Part shown: one piece after another, positions 53,801-59,800 of the stretch | How the letters are laid out: each line of letters starts with the position of its first letter | Numbering within the stretch: the first letter of the stretch is position 1 | Assembly: GCA_021014325.1 (NCBI GenBank) | Contig: CM037471.1 | Coordinates: forward strand, 19,116,818 to 19,180,817 | DNA length: 64,000 nucleotides | Direction of reading: 5' to 3' | From: Plazaster borealis | Lineage: Eukaryota; Echinodermata; Asteroidea; Forcipulatida; Labidiasteridae | Translations under genes and position numbers: made by a program | Notes under the pieces: generated by a model | Told to the model about the DNA's origin: nothing | The model's input: the letters and a program-made list of their open reading frames with translations, nothing else | The model's database searches: none

Positions 53801-56800
53801 TTTTTTTTATCTATCAGACTTACGCAGCTATCTCTATCATTTTCATATTTTTTGTAATTCACTGTAAAAAGCATCAGATTTGAGGTCAACGTAACTTCAC
53901 TGAATCAGATGCTAAGGGAAGTAAATACTATGAGTGAAGTTCGACTTGAGCAATTGATAATAAACCCATTGCATTGGCTGCCATCACTGAAGTCATACAA
54001 TGGAAACATAAATAAGCGCCGAGCTTGACTCTCAGCCAATGATAGGTCTTCATTGACCTCAGTGAGGGCGCTGTTTTGGGCTGGTGAAGTCATTTGCAAG
54101 GGGTCTTTTCAGTTTTAGGAATAATAAATGCTTAATCTTGACCATTTAATTGTGTTAACAAAATTGTTTATTAACAATCTTGTCTTTTTGTTTGTTTGCT
54201 TCCCTAGCTGTTTAGCGGGTTATATAGGAGCAAATTGTGCACTTGCAGATAAACAGGAAGGGAATGGACCCTCAAGTAAGATTCTACTCTCCTTTATACT
54301 TCTTCTTTATGTCTTCAGTTTTTAATGACAACAATCTTATTTGTCCTACTATCTTTTGTGATATTAAACCTTGGAATTTCATATTGCTAGAAGAATATTA
54401 GGTTAGTTTGCTGTGATAAATACTTAATATGTTTTCCACTAAACATTAGGGCTGATTGGGGATGATCAAACGTACAGGTGAGAAAAAGAAATGTTGTTGT
54501 TAAAAAAACAAATCATGAGTTGTTTTGATTCAAAACCACTGTGTCAACTCTTGAGAGGCCAATTCGCAGTGTTTTTACCACCTGAGGACGTGTGTGAACC
54601 AAATGTATGGGAATCAAAATAAGTGGAACAAACTGTTTTTTCATTGCTATTATTATTTATTTGGCCATTGATGCAAGAAAATAACATACAGGTAGTCAAA
54701 ATAATTGTGATGCAAGGAAATTCGCTGTTGGGAGTGCCCTCATGCGGTCAAAAATACGGTCAATTCATTTGTGTATTAACCATCACCTAAACACCCAGAC
54801 ATTACCAATATTGTTAAGTTTGTTTTGACAAAATATTTCTAGTAGAAATATTAACAATACTAATCAGCATTTATAAAGCGCATTATGAATCACAGATTCC
54901 TCAATGCACGTAAAGGAACATTACAGAATTGGTTTTTGCTAACAAAACAGTGTAAGCACTTTATATAATCCACCATATACATAAACTGACAAACCTGTAG
55001 AAGTTTGAGATCGATCGGCCACCTGGGTCACGAGAAAATAGTGATAAACCGATTACACATGTTAAATACAATGCATGAATAAAATGCTCATGAGCGATAA
55101 ACTCCAATCGGAAATTAGTTTTATTTATTTCTCATCAAATATGGCATTTCAGACAGAAATATTTCTAGGGATGTTTTCTACTATCATCATCATTAGACCG
55201 TGTAAGTTTTATGTAAATCTGTGGTCTTAAAGAAAATTTTAATTACCAGTTCTGTAACGTTCCTTTAACAATAAAAGCGAAGCTAAAAAACATGACTGTT
55301 AAAAAATATCCTACAGTTAAAAATCTACAATAAACACACAAATAGAAAATTTAATTAACATTAGAAAACAGACCAGCTGCGACCATTGAAAATGATGATA
55401 CAAAAATTCAAAAAGCACAGTAAAAGGTGCCCCCAAGAATAAAAATACGTGAACAAAAACTGCATCGAAGTGACCATGTGCTTGAAATGTCAGGAAGAAT
55501 AAAATAAAACAACAAATTTGCTGAGTTGTTGAAATGCCAGTAGTATTTCAACAAGGAATCCATTGAAAAATGCAAATTCAGGACATGATATTTAAGTAAG
55601 ATTTAAAGCTTTGTACGGTCTTGAAAATGAGAAATAAGCTAGGTTCAGGGAGACAGCGATCATCATCATCTTCTTGTGCTGTGCAGAAACCTCCTCCAAT
55701 GTATACTGGCACATTGTTTGAAGTGCAAACAAACTCAATGCAGCCACTGCCAGGAAACACAGGGTTGAGCCCCTTCTCTTAGCGATAAGTGTACTAGGTT
55801 CTTTTTATGTGCATTACACAGTAAAATTACACACAAAAACGTATGCCAGCTTTGCAGCCGGAAGTAGCGAAAACTTTGAGCATGCAGCAGATACCCGTGC
55901 ATGTAACACGTTGACCTACCAACAGGCTTCTAGATAATTATGAACAAACTAAATCAAAACTAAACTCAACTTTTGTTGACATACAGCCCCCTTAAACCAA
56001 CGTCACACTGTCTGCCTAGCTCGCCATTTTGGGAGTCAATTTGCACGTGAATATTATGGTGAACCTCTAAATGCCGTATCGCCTAAAATGCGCACTACAC
56101 CATATAACACATTGACTCCTAAGATGGCACAACCAAAATGATTGTGAGTTATGACGTCGGGTGAGTTGGGATCAGTTGGAACAAAATTACCAAATTGTTG
56201 GATTGCCAAACATAAAGAATCCAGCATTCAAACTCACCTACCATACATTTATGAAATAATTGCATCGTACTGATGTTGGCTTTCTCTTCCATGCTTACCA
56301 TTGGAATGTTTTGAAGATGAAAAACGAGAGCGTGATGAAAAAAAGACGGGTAAATGTTATCCATTTCATTGTCAATGTTTGGTGTTTTGAAACTTGTGAG
56401 TTTAAATGTACATTTTGAGATTTGCCTCATGCATGTTTTGATTTTTTAGTGTAATAAAACAACATTTCGAAAACAGTGCAAGGGTTCAGTGCAAGTTTAG
56501 TAATTTCCTGTTTTCACTGCCTGCATGACACGGAACGCACCTCAGCACAATGCATGTCTACCGGCCATTTGCGCCATTTTGGGAGTCAATTCCTCAGTGT
56601 ATAGTTTGACTCCCAAAATGTTGAGGGTCTGGAATTACACATAGGCCATGAAGGCCTCTACTACCCCTGGTCATGGCATTGGTGCCCCTTCAAAAATTTC
56701 CCATAGACTTTTCAGATTTCCCATTGCAATATAAAAATGGCCTCGTCCTGTCAAAGATGAAATTCCAGGCCTGATGGCGGATAGTACAGGTGCGTGTAAG

Positions 56801-59800
56801 TGTGCTGCATCTTGTGAAATTGTAAAAAAATGCACACAAATCCAGCTTTGTAGCCCGAAGTAGCCCAAAACCTTGCCTGTGCAGCAGATGTACGGCATTT
56901 GATGTAATGACTTGCACTGTACCAACAGGATAGTGTGTAGTCTTGGTACAAGACATCCTCAGCACTTTTTGCTGCCTGATTGGTCAATGTGTACATCGAT
57001 TCACTACTACTAGTTCGTTGATGTGTACAGACCACCCTCCATCGGTGAATCGTGAACAGCTGAATCGCTTTACAGTGTACAGTAACCATCTGGGCAGCAA
57101 AATACACCAAGAGTGTCTTGCACCAAGACTAGATAGTGTGTGAGTTATACTGTTATGGTTGGGAAACACGTTTCTAGGTAGCCAGTGCCAAATATAACAT
57201 TAATAACTTTGGGCTGTTATTTCCGTTCTCCTGCAGGTCTTGTTATCATTGGTCCTCTTGTTGGCTTCATCATCCTTGCCATAATCATCATCGTGATTCT
57301 CCTCTTCATCTTTTACCGCAAACGAAAGTAAGATCTCATTGATGTTTATCTTGATGTTAAACAATCTTTGGCCAAGTCTTTGGCTATGGCTGTTTGGCTG
57401 CTGCAGCAGTATTTAACAGTAGGCCTTTTCAGCATTCTAGCCATAGCCACAGCCGAAGCCATTAATTTGGACGCGGCTTATAACAATCTAAAATACACCT
57501 AGTCCCCAGTCATAATGCCCTATCATTTGGATGAAGTTGCTAATGTATTGTCAAAATTTGTTTTGTGCAATGTGATGTGTTCAATACTAAGTTATTATTT
57601 ACAGCGATAATGATGGCGTACTGGTTTTACTTAATGCTCCTGGGAAATACACACAATACACACTGACGTTTTTCGTTTTATCATTAAACCTGTGTTATGG
57701 TTGCACAAATTCGGGTGTGATTCGCAAATGGGGTTTCTGAACAAATTAATTTGTTTCAAACATCCTTACAACGCATGGTTTATAGCGTTTATTTGTCTGG
57801 CAACAAGTATCCTCGTCCCAAGTTTAAATTTTGTTTTGATGTTAATTTTAACAAATTATTAAACGGAAGGAGATAAAATAAACAAGTAGTAACAAATTTA
57901 TACAATGAAATTAAGAAATATTTAAAGAAATAAATGAACATACTTGCTAGATTACTTTACGAGTTGGGCAGCGGAAAATAACTGGAACTGAACTAAACGA
58001 AATCAGGTACCAAATGCTTCCAATCTCCCGCATTCAGTCCATGCACATTTATTGAGACATTATTGAGATGCCAGTGCATGATTGGTGGAAGCCTCCCATG
58101 AACTTTGACCTATGCAAATAATTTGATGAATATTACATACAAGAAACAAATAGGAAAATAAAATCTACACATAGGTGATGGAGATAACACTTTATCTTCC
58201 TGATAATAATCCTAACTGTACCAAATCCTTTATGATTCAGGAGCAATTTCGCTGGCCCGGTTGCCTACCGAGAAGGACAGAACGTTGATATCGGAGTTCC
58301 ACCAGTACCTGTTGAAGAGACAAACCACTATGAGGTAAGGCAGCGTTCCCCCTTAACAGTGGTCCGCTAGCCAAATGCTAGTTAAAAACACCTGGCCCAA
58401 TTTCATAAAGCATGTTAGCACAAAAACTTGCTAAGCATAGAAAACTTTGCTTAAGAAAAATAGGTTACCAGCCAAAATACCATAGAGTTACCATTGCTGT
58501 GACCGGTACCCTACTCAATTCTTGCTTAGCAAAAAAATGGGCTGAGCAAAATTTTCTGCTAAACAGCTTTATGAAATTGGGCCCTGCAGAGGACCAGTCA
58601 GAATTCTCTCCCAAGTGGTCCGGCTGGCTAGTTCAGTGTTGAAAAGCATCCCTTGTTAATATAAAATATGGACTAGGGGGAAAGCTGGTGGACTAGTGAG
58701 ACGGCAAGCTAAATTGGTCCTGCTGGATAGTCACTGAAAAAGTTATGGGCAAACCCTGTAAGGGTGCAAATGCTTCCAACTTGACTTATTCACAAGAAAT
58801 GCTTCAAAAGAGGAAGGTTGAATCTCTTGTCCACTTGTCCAGCCTCGGCCAGTAAAAATTGCGAATAGTTGTGTTGTGATTGACTAATTCTAGTATTTCA
58901 GGAGGTTTGCTGTAGTACCATAGATGCTGGCCTGGACACATAGCTGTTTGTGTAACATCTTATTATAATAGATGTTAAATTTGCATCGGGGATAAAGAAT
59001 ATTAATTTTGGTTTTTACCCATACACCGATGTGTGTAAAATTAATATTCTTTATCCCCGATGCAAATTTAACATCTATTATAATCGTTGCGGTACCCGCT
59101 GCCAAAACATAGGATTCGAACTGCCTCTAGCTACCGGGCAATCTCGGTAGTCTAGTTGGTAAGACACTGCTCTAGAATTGCAAGGTTCGTGGGTTCGAAT
59201 CCCACCCGAGTAATAAGCCTGTGATATTTTTCACAGGACTCGGGAAAGTACTGAGTATACAGTGCTAACACACATCGGTGTATGGGTAAAAACCAAAATT
59301 AATAACATCTTATTGTTTCCATCAGTATGTTCACCTCATCTTTAAGGAGAGTCTAGCATCAATTCATACTAATCACAATCTTGACACGTTACACCACCAG
59401 TTGTTTTTAGACACTGCTATGATGCTAGAGACCGTAGTCCTTTCGTGCAAATTTAAGTTTTCAATAGACCCCTTGTATATGACGTCACAAGTGAAAACAG
59501 CGCCCTCACTGAGGTCAAAGTAAGACTTCTAATTGGCTGATGTTTGTGTTCGGGTGTCTAAACACATGCGTGTTTTCATGGTTTGACCTCGGCGATGGAG
59601 ACCTATGCAAGGTATTTTTTAAAATCAAGCTTGATTGATGAACTGAATTTTATTTTGTTTTCTTCACCACAGACGAGGCTCAACCCAGCGGATCCTGTCA
59701 CAATTGAGAATCCATCCTACGCAACCCTCGGCGCCGCTGGTGGAGCCGGTGCCCATTTGCCTGAGAAGACCGGTCTGCCATACGATGTGTCTCAGTACCA

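Noticed and set aside
59143..59210. A functional tRNA gene
   Set aside because: The acceptor stem is incomplete and the sequence continues into a repeat body shared with other loci, so it is a SINE head.
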